Positions 1 to 8,633 of a DNA stretch of 30,047 nucleotides are shown piece after piece. The translations under genes and the position numbers were made by a program. The stretch's first letter is position 1, and the number at the start of each line of letters is the position of its first letter. The notes under the pieces are model-generated. The model saw nothing but the letters and a program-made list of their open reading frames with translations, made no database searches and was not told where the DNA came from. The DNA comes from a bacterium (lineage in GTDB: Bacteria > Armatimonadota > Zipacnadia > Zipacnadales > Zipacnadaceae), in contig JAUVXR010000028.1 of NCBI GenBank assembly GCA_030603495.1, forward strand, positions 1-30,047. Direction: 5' to 3'.

Positions 1-118
1 CACCTGCGCCCAGGATCACAAAAACCGGAAAACGCCGCAGGAGCCAGGCGATGTTGTTAATCAGAACGTCACCCGGCCCGAAAATCAGCGCCGGCCGCAG
101 GATGGCGTATGACAGGCC
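1..118 (-). pseudogene. NAD-dependent epimerase/dehydratase, internal fragment
   Basis: Read on the minus strand from about 118 down to the window edge, one frame encodes about 39 residues including YAILRPALIFGPGDVL and then NNIAWLLRRFPVF. This matches the middle of extended short-chain NAD(P)-dependent epimerases, just after the catalytic YxxxK region, where 'ILRP' and 'FGPGD' are typical. The N-terminal Rossmann half that should lie at higher coordinates is absent; a plus-strand gene occupies that DNA instead. The gene continues past the window's left edge, so its C-terminus cannot be judged. The family call is from recognition of the motif, and the substrate cannot be told. Confidence 0.6.
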
Positions 119-867
119 GACTGCTCGACCCCGACCCCAGCATCCCCAGCCTCTATACCCACACCTGGCCGCAAACGCTCCAGGTGGACAGTCGCGGCCG
201 CCACTGCCCCAAGGCCTGCCCCAACGACCCTCGCTTTCTGGAATGGTTTGCCTCGAGCATGCGGACGCTGGCCTGGCTGCTGGAGGTCAACGGTTTTGTC
301 TGGGACGAGCCCTCCTTCCACTACTCCCGGGGAACCTGGAGCTGCCGCTGCGAATACTGCCAGCGGCTGTTCCGTGGCACTTATGACAGCGCGCTGCCCA
401 AGCGCCTGTCGCCGGAAGTATTGGAGTTCCGTCGCCAGAGCATAGCGATGTTCCTGCTGGCTGCTCGGGCAGCCACCCAGGCGGTGGATCGCCGCCTCCG
501 CTCGATAGTGATGCCGCCACCACTCAACGCACCCAACTCCCGCTACAGTGGCGGCGACGATTGGGGGTTGCTGGCCGACAGCGCGGCCGTAGATGCAATC
601 TCTGTGTTGGTTATAGAGGAGGGTGCCGGTGCGGAGCTGGACCATACGGCACTTTATACCGATGCCGCCTCAGTAATAGCCGCCAAAGGCAAGCAGGTCT
701 GGCTATGGGTGGCCAGTGACCTCGAGAGTGCCGAGAAGGTGGCGAACCACAAAGAGTTGGCAACCAGGCTGGGGGCCCAGCGACTGGTGGTGGCTGACTA
801 CGAGAGCCTAAGGGACCGCCACAGCCTACCCCAGATGACCCAACTGCTCACTCGCCTAGCGCAGTGA
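109..867 (+). CDS. glycosyl-hydrolase-like protein, C-terminal part (5'-truncated)
   Basis: The open frame gives 252 residues. The best conserved part is early: SLYTHTWPQTLQ, then a stretch ending NGFVWDEPSFHYS, then a CRCEYC cysteine cluster near residues 79-84. The W-D-E-P segment resembles an active-site strand of a TIM-barrel glycoside hydrolase, but I cannot name the family. No signal peptide or convincing ribosome site precedes the ATG at 109, and the frame starts abruptly inside what looks like mid-protein sequence. It is therefore probably the 3' part of a longer gene cut at the epimerase junction. It ends 7 bp before the stop of the convergent SLBB gene. It could be an expressed remnant or an assembly artefact. 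Confidence 0.5.
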   Translation: MTGRLLDPDPSIPSLYTHTWPQTLQVDSRGRHCPKACPNDPRFLEWFASSMRTLAWLLEVNGFVWDEPSFHYSRGTWSCRCEYCQRLFRGTYDSALPKRLSPEVLEFRRQSIAMFLLAARAATQAVDRRLRSIVMPPPLNAPNSRYSGGDDWGLLADSAAVDAISVLVIEEGAGAELDHTALYTDAASVIAAKGKQVWLWVASDLESAEKVANHKELATRLGAQRLVVADYESLRDRHSLPQMTQLLTRLAQ

Positions 868-874
868 GTCGTCC

Positions 875-2596
875 TCAGTCGAAGGCATTGAAGATGGTGC
901 CCAGCCACAGCAGATCGCGGATTTGGGTCAGTATCGGCTTACGCGGCTTCTTGGGCGGCACGTAGACGATATCGCCGATCTCCAGAATCGCCTCATCCGG
1001 CGGAATACCCTTGCGATAATCACCTACAGAGACCACGATATGCTCCCACTCTTGCTCCTCGCTTTGGTGGCGGAGGATATGGACTTCGTCGGTGTGGGCT
1101 GCCTCGCTGAGACCACCGCTGCGGGCGATGACATCCAGGACGGTCAGATCCGGCTCCCACGGGAATTTGCCCTGCACACTAACCGCACCCAGTACGTACA
1201 GGGTCTCTTTTTCGGGGACCATCACGATATCGCCCGGCTCAACGTCAATATTCCCAGATAGCTTGCCCTCGTCAGTCATTGCCTCAACATCTACGACCAC
1301 GGGCTTCTCGCCACGGTATATAGTGACGCGGCTCAAGTCCGCCGCCGCAGTGGGGCCGGACAGCATCACAATGCGCAGCACGTCCCGCTCCTTCAGGTCC
1401 GCAATGCTCAGAACCTGGGAATTACCGACCGCTCCCACAATTAGGATCGTCTCCGGCTCTCGCTCGGGAATCACCAGCACATCACCGGGGTAAAGCTCGA
1501 CATTCTGCGACAGGTCGCCCTCTTCCCACAGTGCCTGGAGGTTGACTGCTCGCATCTCGCCATCTGTGGCATAGACTCGCGCCGCAGTCAGGTCAGCTTT
1601 GGCCGTGAAGCCCTGCGCCTGTGCCAGGAGTTGGAGCGCAGTAACTGGCTCGCCGCTGCGGAAAGTAGCAGGGCTGACCACTTCCCCCACGATGGATATA
1701 CTGCCCGCCTCGTTTATCACCACGACATCGCCGGAGCGCAGCACCTTGTTTTGCGACACGTCACCCTCTCTGATGAGCCGGTGCAGGTCAATGATTTCGC
1801 TGTGCTGGTCTTCATGGATCAGCACGGCCGTGGAGCTGTCCGCGCCGGCCGCCAGCCCTCCGGCCAGCCGGGTAATCGCCTCCAGAATCCGGATCTCCTG
1901 GCCCACCGGCAGGTAAACGGTAGTCGGATTCTCCACATAGCCCAGCACCGCGACGCGCTCACGCACCTTGGGGACGTAAACTATATCTCCGTACTGCACC
2001 CGCTCGGTGACATCAATCGGCTGATCCGTGCGTATGCCGCTGAGGTCAAGTATCTTGGGCGCTTGGCCCGGATGAGTTACCCGCACGCGCCGCAGATCAG
2101 AAAGCTCGGTGAGGCCGGCGCCGAGGACCGCGTCCACGACGGTGGCACCAAAGGGCAGCATCAGTGCGGCCTGACTGGACACGTAGCCGGACACGTATAC
2201 CTTGCGCACCGATTCGATCTCACGGATGCTGACCACGACATAGGGCAGCCGCAGCAACTCGCCCAGTCGCTCAGTGAGATGCTCGCGGGCCTCGGCCAGG
2301 GTCATATTGCGGACGTGGACCTGTCCCAACTGTGGAAGGGTAATCGTGCCCGCCGGGCCCACCGTGTACACACCAGACATGTCGGCAGCGCCGAACACCT
2401 CTATCTGGAGCACGTCGCCGGGACTGAGCCGGTAGTCCGGCCCCAACAGCCCAGCGTCAGCAACTTCAGCCGCCGGTAGCGGAGCAAGCTCGGCAGCCGT
2501 CTCTGCCCCACCCATCGCAGCCACTGCCACGACAAGCAGCAAGCTAACGCCCGCCCACCTACACGCGACTAAGCTGGTCTCTTTCATAGCATCCAC
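875..2596 (-). CDS. Wza-like polysaccharide export protein with multiple SLBB domains
   Basis: The protein has 573 residues. An N-terminal hydrophobic signal segment (about 14-32) is followed by a polysaccharide biosynthesis/export domain beginning with YRLSPGDVLQIEVFG (about 55-125). About five SLBB-type repeats follow, each ending in a 'GDIVYVP' or 'GDVLVIP' strand (near 200, 290, 375, 455 and 550). Proteins of this family form or gate the outer-membrane channel for capsule or exopolysaccharide; the extra SLBB repeats lengthen the periplasmic part. No lipobox cysteine is evident, unlike classical Wza. The ATG at 2596 has AGGG 8 nt upstream; ATG at 2587 is an alternative. A good promoter lies at 2648-2676. 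No polymerase or glycosyltransferase genes accompany it here. The epimerase stub at the left edge could belong to the same sugar locus. Confidence 0.85.
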   Translation of the reverse strand: MDAMKETSLVACRWAGVSLLLVVAVAAMGGAETAAELAPLPAAEVADAGLLGPDYRLSPGDVLQIEVFGAADMSGVYTVGPAGTITLPQLGQVHVRNMTLAEAREHLTERLGELLRLPYVVVSIREIESVRKVYVSGYVSSQAALMLPFGATVVDAVLGAGLTELSDLRRVRVTHPGQAPKILDLSGIRTDQPIDVTERVQYGDIVYVPKVRERVAVLGYVENPTTVYLPVGQEIRILEAITRLAGGLAAGADSSTAVLIHEDQHSEIIDLHRLIREGDVSQNKVLRSGDVVVINEAGSISIVGEVVSPATFRSGEPVTALQLLAQAQGFTAKADLTAARVYATDGEMRAVNLQALWEEGDLSQNVELYPGDVLVIPEREPETILIVGAVGNSQVLSIADLKERDVLRIVMLSGPTAAADLSRVTIYRGEKPVVVDVEAMTDEGKLSGNIDVEPGDIVMVPEKETLYVLGAVSVQGKFPWEPDLTVLDVIARSGGLSEAAHTDEVHILRHQSEEQEWEHIVVSVGDYRKGIPPDEAILEIGDIVYVPPKKPRKPILTQIRDLLWLGTIFNAFD

Positions 2597-2647
2597 TGAG
2601 CCCTAGTTATCTTATTGAGACGTCGGTTGCTACAGCGTCTTGGCCAG

Positions 2648-2676
2648 ATTGTAGGCCTATTCGCCGGCCAAGTCAA
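2648..2676 (-). promoter_or_regulatory. sigma70-type promoter for the SLBB export gene
   Basis: On the minus strand TTGACT (2676-2671) and TACAAT (2653-2648) are separated by exactly 17 bp. The transcription start would be near 2641, giving a leader of about 45 nt before the ATG at 2596. It is divergent from the purQ promoter about 70 bp away. Confidence 0.65.
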
Positions 2677-2748
2677 CTCATTCGCTTGCTGTTCGGTATA
2701 TCAATTCCCCCATCCGCCTGCCATTAAGCCCAGACTCCGAGGAACAGG

Positions 2749-2777
2749 TTGCTCAGGGGGCGTCGGTCCGCTATAAT
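2749..2777 (+). promoter_or_regulatory. sigma70-type promoter for purQS
   Basis: TTGCTC (2749-2754), a 17-bp spacer and a perfect TATAAT (2772-2777) precede purQ. The predicted leader is only about 33 nt, too short for a purine riboswitch. AAGGAG at 2803-2808 lies 8 nt before the ATG at 2817. Confidence 0.6.
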
Positions 2778-2816
2778 TACCACAGAGTACTGCCTCACCA
2801 GGAAGGAGTTCTACTG

Positions 2817-3677
2817 ATGTCGGAACAAGCCGCAGCCCAGCTCCGCGTTGCGCTAATCCAGTTTCCCGGTTCCAACTGTGAGTGGGAGACTAAGCGAGCC
2901 GCCGAAGCCGCCGGCATAACCTGTGATGTATTCCGCTGGAATCGCGACCCTGCCGCGCTGGTCGAGTACGATGGCTATATCATCGGGGGCGGCTTCTCCT
3001 ACCAGGACCGCATCCGTTCCGGCGTCATCGCGACCAAAGAGCCAATTGTGGCCACGATGTTTGAGCAGGTCAGCGAGTTTGGCAAACCAGTGCTAGGCAT
3101 CTGCAACGGTGCCCAGGTTCTGGTCGAGGCGGGGCTTATTCCCGGCCTGAACCCGGGTCGGGTCGAAATGGCCCTGGCGCCGAACTATCCCGATCCCCGC
3201 GGACGGATCGGCGACTTCTGCTGCCGCTGGGTCTACCTGAAGCACAAGTGCGCGCCGGGCCGCTGTGCGCTCAGCAGTCAGATGCCCACGGGCTACATCT
3301 GGCCGGTGCCGATTGCCCACGGCGAGGGCCGCTTTACGACGCGAGACCGCGACGCCATCGAGCAACTGCGCGCGAACGATCAGATCGTATTTCAGTACTG
3401 CGACGAAAACGGGCAAGTCGCCGACACCCCAGAGATCAACCCCAACGGTGCAATGGACAATATTGCCGGCATCTGCAATCCCGAAGGCAATGTCCTGGCA
3501 ATGATGCCGCACCCCGAACGCGCCAGCTTCGTCCGCCAGCTCCCCGCCGAACTCTCCGGCCAGTGGGGAACACAGAAGCAGGCAACCTGGGGAGATGATG
3601 CAGCTATGCGTCAGCCCGGGCCCGGTCGTCTGGTATTCGACTCCCTGCGCGAGGCGCTGTTGGTCTCGGTTTGTTAG
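2817..3677 (+). CDS. purQ: phosphoribosylformylglycinamidine synthase subunit I (glutaminase), PurQ
   Basis: PurQ is the glutamine amidotransferase subunit of the multi-subunit FGAM synthase, which carries out the fourth step of de novo purine synthesis with PurL and PurS in the cytoplasm. The 286-residue protein shows the class I amidotransferase nucleophile elbow GICNGAQVL (Cys about 99) and the His-Glu pair in MPHPERA near residue 227. The start motif [12 protein letters not shown] is typical of PurQ. It is longer than the roughly 225-residue Bacillus form, with an insert around the [13 protein letters not shown] segment and a C-terminal extension ending in [10 protein letters not shown], as in other long PurQ variants. 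The stop is 11 nt before purS, so the two are surely cotranscribed. purL is not in the window. Confidence 0.93.
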   Translation: MSEQAAAQLRVALIQFPGSNCEWETKRAAEAAGITCDVFRWNRDPAALVEYDGYIIGGGFSYQDRIRSGVIATKEPIVATMFEQVSEFGKPVLGICNGAQVLVEAGLIPGLNPGRVEMALAPNYPDPRGRIGDFCCRWVYLKHKCAPGRCALSSQMPTGYIWPVPIAHGEGRFTTRDRDAIEQLRANDQIVFQYCDENGQVADTPEINPNGAMDNIAGICNPEGNVLAMMPHPERASFVRQLPAELSGQWGTQKQATWGDDAAMRQPGPGRLVFDSLREALLVSVC

Positions 3678-3688
3678 GAGGACCTCAA

Positions 3689-4222
3689 ATGCAAACCATT
3701 GAGCTGTTGGTCAATCTGAAGATTCCTGATGTGACCGCCCTGACGGCGGCCTCGGCTATCCGCCGCCGCCTCGGCTACGAGGAGGCACTCAAAGAGCTGC
3801 GCCGTAGCGACTATTACTCGCTGGACCTGAACGTTGGCAAGCTGGATGCTGCTCGCACTCTCGCTCAGGAGTTGGCAGAGAAAACTAACCTCTTCGTCAA
3901 TCCCAACAAGCACAGCTACGCGATCTGCTCGCCGGAAGAGCACAACGGCGGCCCGGCCTCGGTAGATGGCCTGTGGCGGGTGGAAGTGCTGGTTACTGAT
4001 GCGGAGGGCGCACAGGCCCCGGAAATAGAGCAAGCGCTGACCGAGCGACTTGGCTACGCCGACCAGGTCGCTGCCGTGCGGCAGGGCATCCTGTGGACTA
4101 TGCTGCTGGCCGCCGACAGCGCCGACGAGGCCCGCAGCATCGCCGAGTCAATCACCGTCACCACCGCCCGCGACGAAGGCCTGCTGGTCAACCCCCACTT
4201 CCAAGCCTGGGAGATCATCTAG
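3689..4222 (+). CDS. purS: FGAM synthase subunit PurS, tandem two-domain form
   Basis: The ATG at 3689 has AGGAGG 7 nt upstream and gives 177 residues, about twice the usual 80-90 of PurS. Two PurS-like units can be read. Residues about 1-82 carry IELLVNLKIPD, a LGY segment, YYSLDLNVG and the FVNPNKHSY tail. Residues about 88-177 carry RVEVLVTDAEG, ERLGYADQV, a TMLLAADSADEA stretch and LLVNPHFQAWEI. Each has the beta-alpha-beta layout and the closing 'NP' strand of PurS. PurS normally dimerises and bridges PurL to PurQ, so the fusion may supply the dimer as one chain. The position directly after purQ supports the role. The similarity of the two halves is judged by eye. Confidence 0.8.
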   Translation: MQTIELLVNLKIPDVTALTAASAIRRRLGYEEALKELRRSDYYSLDLNVGKLDAARTLAQELAEKTNLFVNPNKHSYAICSPEEHNGGPASVDGLWRVEVLVTDAEGAQAPEIEQALTERLGYADQVAAVRQGILWTMLLAADSADEARSIAESITVTTARDEGLLVNPHFQAWEII

Positions 4223-4290
4223 GCGAGCGGAGCCGGCGTGATAACTTGTGTACCGGGCGACAATAGTGCTGGGCACGAAGCTGGAAAGCA

Positions 4291-4623
4291 GTGACAGAGC
4301 ACAGCACCATGAACGAAGAACGGGTTAGAAGAGCTGAGCAAGACTCGATGGAACTGGAAGAGCAGGAGCGTTCGGCAGCGGCAATGCGTCGTTACTACGC
4401 CGATACTGGCTACGGCGAATGTCCGCGATGTGGCAGCCGGAACACGAAGCTGCTCGCTACCGGTGGAGCCAGTCTAGATTCAGAGATAGCTGCTGGGCTG
4501 TTGGGCTGCTTGCTCGTGCCGTTGGTTGTACTGTTCAGAGGACCGAGAAAGTACTACCAGCAGTGCAATATCTGCGGTTACCAGTGGCGTTGCGAAATCG
4601 AAGAAACGGGGCCTTCCGACTAA
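4291..4623 (+). CDS. small zinc-ribbon protein with a hydrophobic segment
   Basis: 110 residues from a GTG at 4291, with GGAAAG just upstream; ATG at 4309 is an alternative start. An acidic, charged N-terminus (about 1-40) is followed by CPRCGS, a hydrophobic stretch (about 69-82, AAGLLGCLLVPLVVLF) and CNICGYQW. The two CxxC knuckles would bind one zinc ion, with the hydrophobic hairpin between them. Such proteins are usually of unknown function; it could be membrane-associated. It follows purS by 68 bp and might be cotranscribed, but it has no obvious link to purine synthesis. Confidence 0.6.
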   Translation: MTEHSTMNEERVRRAEQDSMELEEQERSAAAMRRYYADTGYGECPRCGSRNTKLLATGGASLDSEIAAGLLGCLLVPLVVLFRGPRKYYQQCNICGYQWRCEIEETGPSD

Positions 4624-4756
4624 CCCGGCACGTAGTGCAACACTGTGGCAAAGGTCGGCCTAGCCGTCAGGTGGACGGTAGCGGCTACCTCTCGAGCGCA
4701 GAGCATCTCTTCTACCTTCTCTCGCTAGGACGGGGGTAGGGAGGAGTTTAGCCTTC

Positions 4757-4779
4757 GATCACGAATCATAATCGTGATC
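4757..4779. promoter_or_regulatory. 8-bp inverted repeat upstream of the PCMT gene
   Basis: GATCACGA (4757-4764) and TCGTGATC (4772-4779) form a perfect 8-bp inverted repeat with a 7-nt AT-rich spacer. It lies 26 bp before the ATG of the methyltransferase and covers a possible -10 element (CATAAT, 4767-4772). No T tract follows, so an operator is more likely than a terminator. No regulator can be named. Confidence 0.35.
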
Positions 4780-4804
4780 TACACTGGGATCAGGAGGTAG
4801 CGCT

Positions 4805-5605
4805 ATGTTGCGCTCAAGCAAGGTTACAGCCGTCGCGGTAAGCGCCGTTCTGGCCGTGATGTTGGCGGTCTTCGTGGGCGGGTGTAAGCCGGAAGAAGGG
4901 ACTAGCCCGCCCAGACCGGTGCCACCTGCCCCCACTAAGCAGCAGCAGGCCCCCGACTACGAGCAGATGCGCTCGGATATGGTCGAGCTGCTCAAGCGTC
5001 AGGGGATGGTGAAGTCGGCGCGGGTGATCGAGGCGATGACGGCCACCCCGCGGCATCTATTCGTCCCCGAACAGTACCGCCAGCGGGCGTATTTCGACAC
5101 GCCTCTGCCCATTGGGGAGGGCCAGACGATATCCGCGCCGGGAATAGTGGCCAAGATGACTGAACTGCTGGCGCCGAAGCCCGAAGACGTTGTCCTGGAG
5201 ATCGGCACCGGCTCGGGCTATCAGGCCGCGGTGCTGGCCCATCTGGTCAAGCACGTCTACACCATTGAGATTCTGTGTCCTTTGGCCGAGACTGCCCAAC
5301 AGCGCCTGGCAGAGATGGACTACGACAACGTCACCGTCAAGTGCGGCGACGGTTACCTGGGCTGGCCGGAACATGCGCCCTTTGACGGCATTATCGTCAC
5401 CTGCGCACCCGAAGAGATTCCCCAACCATTGCAGGACCAGCTCAGAGAAGGCGGGCGCATGGTCATCCCGGTGGGACCTGAACGCGGTGCTCAGAAGCTG
5501 TATCTACTGGAGAAGCAGGCGGGAGTCATCAAGAAGACCGCGGTGCTGCCCGTCATCTTCGTCCCAATGACCGGCGAGGTTCAAGAGCAGCAGATGAGGC
5601 AATGA
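4805..5605 (+). CDS. pcm: protein-L-isoaspartate O-methyltransferase, predicted lipoprotein
   Basis: The enzyme methylates isoaspartyl residues in damaged proteins using S-adenosylmethionine, which starts their repair. The 266-residue protein begins with a lysine-containing n-region, a long hydrophobic core and a lipobox VGGC (Cys27), so it is predicted to be exported and lipid-anchored. A Pro/Gln-rich linker (about 30-50) leads to the catalytic domain. That domain has the PCMT signature PIGEGQTISAP (about 102-112) and the SAM-binding loop LEIGTGSGYQAA (131-142). Family members are usually cytosolic and about 210 residues, so the extra N-terminus is the oddity; SAM supply outside the cytoplasm is unclear. 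AGGAGG lies about 7 nt before the ATG. It converges with secA, 61 bp between stops. Confidence 0.88.
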   Translation: MLRSSKVTAVAVSAVLAVMLAVFVGGCKPEEGTSPPRPVPPAPTKQQQAPDYEQMRSDMVELLKRQGMVKSARVIEAMTATPRHLFVPEQYRQRAYFDTPLPIGEGQTISAPGIVAKMTELLAPKPEDVVLEIGTGSGYQAAVLAHLVKHVYTIEILCPLAETAQQRLAEMDYDNVTVKCGDGYLGWPEHAPFDGIIVTCAPEEIPQPLQDQLREGGRMVIPVGPERGAQKLYLLEKQAGVIKKTAVLPVIFVPMTGEVQEQQMRQ

Positions 5606-5621
5606 TCGCAGTGCGGTAGCT

Positions 5622-5635
5622 CGCGCCGAGGCGCG
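5622..5635. terminator. possible hairpin between convergent pcm and secA
   Basis: CGCGC and GCGCG (5622-5626, 5631-5635) can pair around a CGAG tetraloop in the 61-bp gap between two convergent genes. No T tract follows on either strand, so it is at best a weak or factor-assisted terminator. Confidence 0.3.
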
Positions 5636-5666
5636 TCTGGCCTGTCACAGCGGGGCCACCTGGGGA

Positions 5667-8612
5667 TTATTTCTTGAGCATGCAGCACTTCTTGTATTTC
5701 TTGCCACTGCCGCAGAGACAGGGATCGTTGCGGCCGGGCTCCTTCTGAGCATGGTAAGTCTGCGCTATGCCGCGACTGTCCTCCGCCGCCTCGGCCATCG
5801 CCCCGGAGCCGTCAGTCTCCCCACCCGCGGGTACGCCGGCCGCTACCAGCTCCGGCGCCATCATCTGCGTGCCGGTCTCGAGCTCCGCCAGGTCGCGTTC
5901 CCGCTGCCGGGCACTGACTTCGCTCATCATTATCGCCTTGGTCATATCCCCGGCGATGTGGTCCACCAGCACCTCGAAGTAGTCGTAGCCCTCTTTCTGG
6001 TACTCGATAAGTGGATCGCGCTGGCCATAGCCGCGCAGGCCGATGCTGTCGCGCAGATTGTCCATCTCCTGGAGGTGGCCCATCCACCACGTATCCACGA
6101 CACGCAGCAGCCAGCTCCGTTCGATCTCCCGCATCATCTCCGGTCCAATGAGCGCCTCCCGTTCCTGATACAGTCGGTGGACAAGCTCGTGTAGCTCATC
6201 CTGGAGCCGGCTAGGATCCAGCGCATAGAGATCCTCGCCGCTCATGACCGAATCAATCGCCGGGACGGCCTCCACCAGGGCAGTGTAAAGCATATCCAGA
6301 TCACGGTCTTCGGGGTGGATGTCAGGGCTGGCATAGGCATCAACGACCGAATCCACGGTGCGCTCGAGCATCTTCAAGACGTACTCCCGGACATCTTCAC
6401 CCTCGAGGACGCGCCGGCGCTGCTCGTAGATGAGCGTACGCTGCCTGTCCATAACGTCGTCGTACTTCAGCGTATTCTTACGGATGTCGAAGTGGTGCAT
6501 CTCCACCTTCTGCTGGGCGCGCTCAAGCGACTTAGTGACAATCGAGTGCTCGATGGACTCTTCCTCAGGCCAGCCGCGGAGGAAGACCCCGAAGCGCCCG
6601 GGGCCAAACAGCTTCATCAGCTCGTCTTGCAGGCTGACATAAAAGCGCGAGCTGCCTGGGTCGCCCTGGCGGCCCGAGCGGCCGCGAAGCTGATTGTCAA
6701 TGCGGCGGCTTTCGTGACGCTCGGTCCCGAGGATGTGCAGCCCCCCGAGACCTCTCACATTCTGGTAAAGCTCAGGATTGACATCCTGGTTGGGATCCTC
6801 GGACTTACCGCCCAGGACAATGTCCACACCACGGCCCGCCATATTGGTGGCAATCGTGATTTGCCCGGGCCGTCCCGCCTCCGCGATGATCCGGCTTTCC
6901 TGCTCGTGGTACTTCGCGTTGAGGATATTGTGGGGGATGCCGTCGGCCAAAGCCTGCTCGAGCCGCTGGCGATAGCGCTTCGTATCCCGCTCGTCGGTAT
7001 CTTCGTCCACGATTTGCAGCAACCCAAGCAGATGGTCAGCATTCTCTTCGGCCTGGGCGTCGGGCGCCAGTTCCAACTCGCGGGCTATCTGGGTCAGCTC
7101 GTGGCGGTCCAGCTCGTCGAGCGGCCCGCGCAGTCGCTGGGTATATTCGTTGGCATTCTTACCCTCAAGCTTCGGCCCCTCACCGAGCTTCCATTGGCAC
7201 AGCAGCACCAGGCAGTGCCGACGCAGCTTGTCGGCGGCCAACCGCGTCCCCAGGTACTCGGAGACCTGCACTGAACGCGAGCCGCACAGCACCGGTTGCT
7301 CGCGGACATACATATTCAGTATCTCAGAGACGATCCCGCGGTACTTGGCTTCCTGGGTCTTGTAGACCACATCGGGGTAGTCCGCCCTGACGACCGGTTT
7401 GTTGGTGGGCATGACCACAACCGGCATCCCGTAGATCTGGACAAATTCCTTCTCCTCAGTCTTGGCCGTGCCAGTCATCCCCGCCAGCTTCTCATAGAGA
7501 CGGAAGAAGTTTTGATAGGTGATACTGGCCACGGTCTGGCGAGCTTGCTGGACCCGCACCCCTTCTTTGGCCTCGATAGCCTGGTGCAGCCCGTCACTAT
7601 AGCGCCGGCCAGGCTGGAGGTGGCCGGTGAATTCGTCAACGATAACGACCTCGCCCTCTTTGACTACATAGTCCACATCAGACTTGAACAGGGCGTGCGC
7701 CTTCAAGGAGTTGTTGATGTGATGGGCGATATCGAGGTACTCGGGGTCAGAGAGGTTGTCAATATTCAGCATCCTCTCGACCTTCTTCTGGGCCTTTTCG
7801 GTCAGCGCCACCTGATGGAACTTAGGATCAAAAGTGTAATCGGCATCGGTGTCATCTTCATCTTCGGTGCCGCGCAGCCGCGAGGTGATGCGGTCTATCT
7901 CATCATAAAACTGAGTGCTCTTCTGGGGCATACCCGAGATAATCAGCGGCGTACGTGCCTCGTCAACGAGGATGCTATCTACCTCGTCAACGATGGCATA
8001 GTAGAGGTCGGGTAAGACGAGATTAGCCGGGTTAGCGGTCATATTATCGCGCAGGTAGTCAAAACCCAGCTCGCTGTTCTCGACGTAGGTGATATCCTTG
8101 GCATAGTTGGCCAGACGCTCACGTGCCTCCATGCCCTTCTGGATGTAACCACAACTCAGACCGAGGAATTCGTATATCTCCCCCATCCACTCTGCCTGCC
8201 AGCGCACCAGGTAGTCGTTGGTGGTCACGAGCTGGACGCCTCGACCGGTCAGCGCGTTCAGGTACAGCGGCATCGTCGCCGCCAGCGTCTTGCCCTCGCC
8301 GGTCCTCATCTCAGCGATCTTGCCCTCGTGCAGGGCGATCGCCCCGATCACCTGCACGTCGAAGTGGCGCTGGCCCAGCGTCCGCCACGCCCCTTCACGC
8401 ACTAGCGCGTAGGCCTCGGGGAGAATGTCATCGAGCGTCTCCCCCTGGCTGAGCCGAGCTTTGAACTCCTCGGTCTTAGCCGGGAACTGCTCATCGCCGA
8501 GCTGCTTGATCTGCGGCTCGAGCGCATTGACCTCGGCCACCTGCCGACGCAGGCGAGCCACCTCCCGCTCGTTGGCATCGAAAACCCGTTTTACTACACC
8601 GAGAACACCCAT
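5667..8612 (-). CDS. secA: preprotein translocase ATPase SecA
   Basis: SecA is the ATP-driven motor that pushes unfolded preproteins through SecYEG. The 981-residue protein shows Walker A TGEGKT (104-109), the DEVDSILVDEARTPLIISG segment with the DEAD-type box (209-212), GMTGTA (about 378-383), the second-half motifs TNMAGRGVDI and QLRGRSGRQGDPG, and a C-terminal SEC-C zinc motif CLCGSGKKYKKCC that binds SecB or ribosomes in other bacteria. Between the usual 'RSVQVSEYLG' strand and 'HNILNAKYHE' there are about 90 extra residues (roughly 465-557), charged and largely helical. ATG at 8612 has AGGA upstream. It stands alone, with its own promoter at 8634-8662, and serves the many exported proteins in this window. 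Confidence 0.97.
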   Translation of the reverse strand: MGVLGVVKRVFDANEREVARLRRQVAEVNALEPQIKQLGDEQFPAKTEEFKARLSQGETLDDILPEAYALVREGAWRTLGQRHFDVQVIGAIALHEGKIAEMRTGEGKTLAATMPLYLNALTGRGVQLVTTNDYLVRWQAEWMGEIYEFLGLSCGYIQKGMEARERLANYAKDITYVENSELGFDYLRDNMTANPANLVLPDLYYAIVDEVDSILVDEARTPLIISGMPQKSTQFYDEIDRITSRLRGTEDEDDTDADYTFDPKFHQVALTEKAQKKVERMLNIDNLSDPEYLDIAHHINNSLKAHALFKSDVDYVVKEGEVVIVDEFTGHLQPGRRYSDGLHQAIEAKEGVRVQQARQTVASITYQNFFRLYEKLAGMTGTAKTEEKEFVQIYGMPVVVMPTNKPVVRADYPDVVYKTQEAKYRGIVSEILNMYVREQPVLCGSRSVQVSEYLGTRLAADKLRRHCLVLLCQWKLGEGPKLEGKNANEYTQRLRGPLDELDRHELTQIARELELAPDAQAEENADHLLGLLQIVDEDTDERDTKRYRQRLEQALADGIPHNILNAKYHEQESRIIAEAGRPGQITIATNMAGRGVDIVLGGKSEDPNQDVNPELYQNVRGLGGLHILGTERHESRRIDNQLRGRSGRQGDPGSSRFYVSLQDELMKLFGPGRFGVFLRGWPEEESIEHSIVTKSLERAQQKVEMHHFDIRKNTLKYDDVMDRQRTLIYEQRRRVLEGEDVREYVLKMLERTVDSVVDAYASPDIHPEDRDLDMLYTALVEAVPAIDSVMSGEDLYALDPSRLQDELHELVHRLYQEREALIGPEMMREIERSWLLRVVDTWWMGHLQEMDNLRDSIGLRGYGQRDPLIEYQKEGYDYFEVLVDHIAGDMTKAIMMSEVSARQRERDLAELETGTQMMAPELVAAGVPAGGETDGSGAMAEAAEDSRGIAQTYHAQKEPGRNDPCLCGSGKKYKKCCMLKK

Positions 8613-8633
8613 AGAATCCTGATCACCGGCAAC

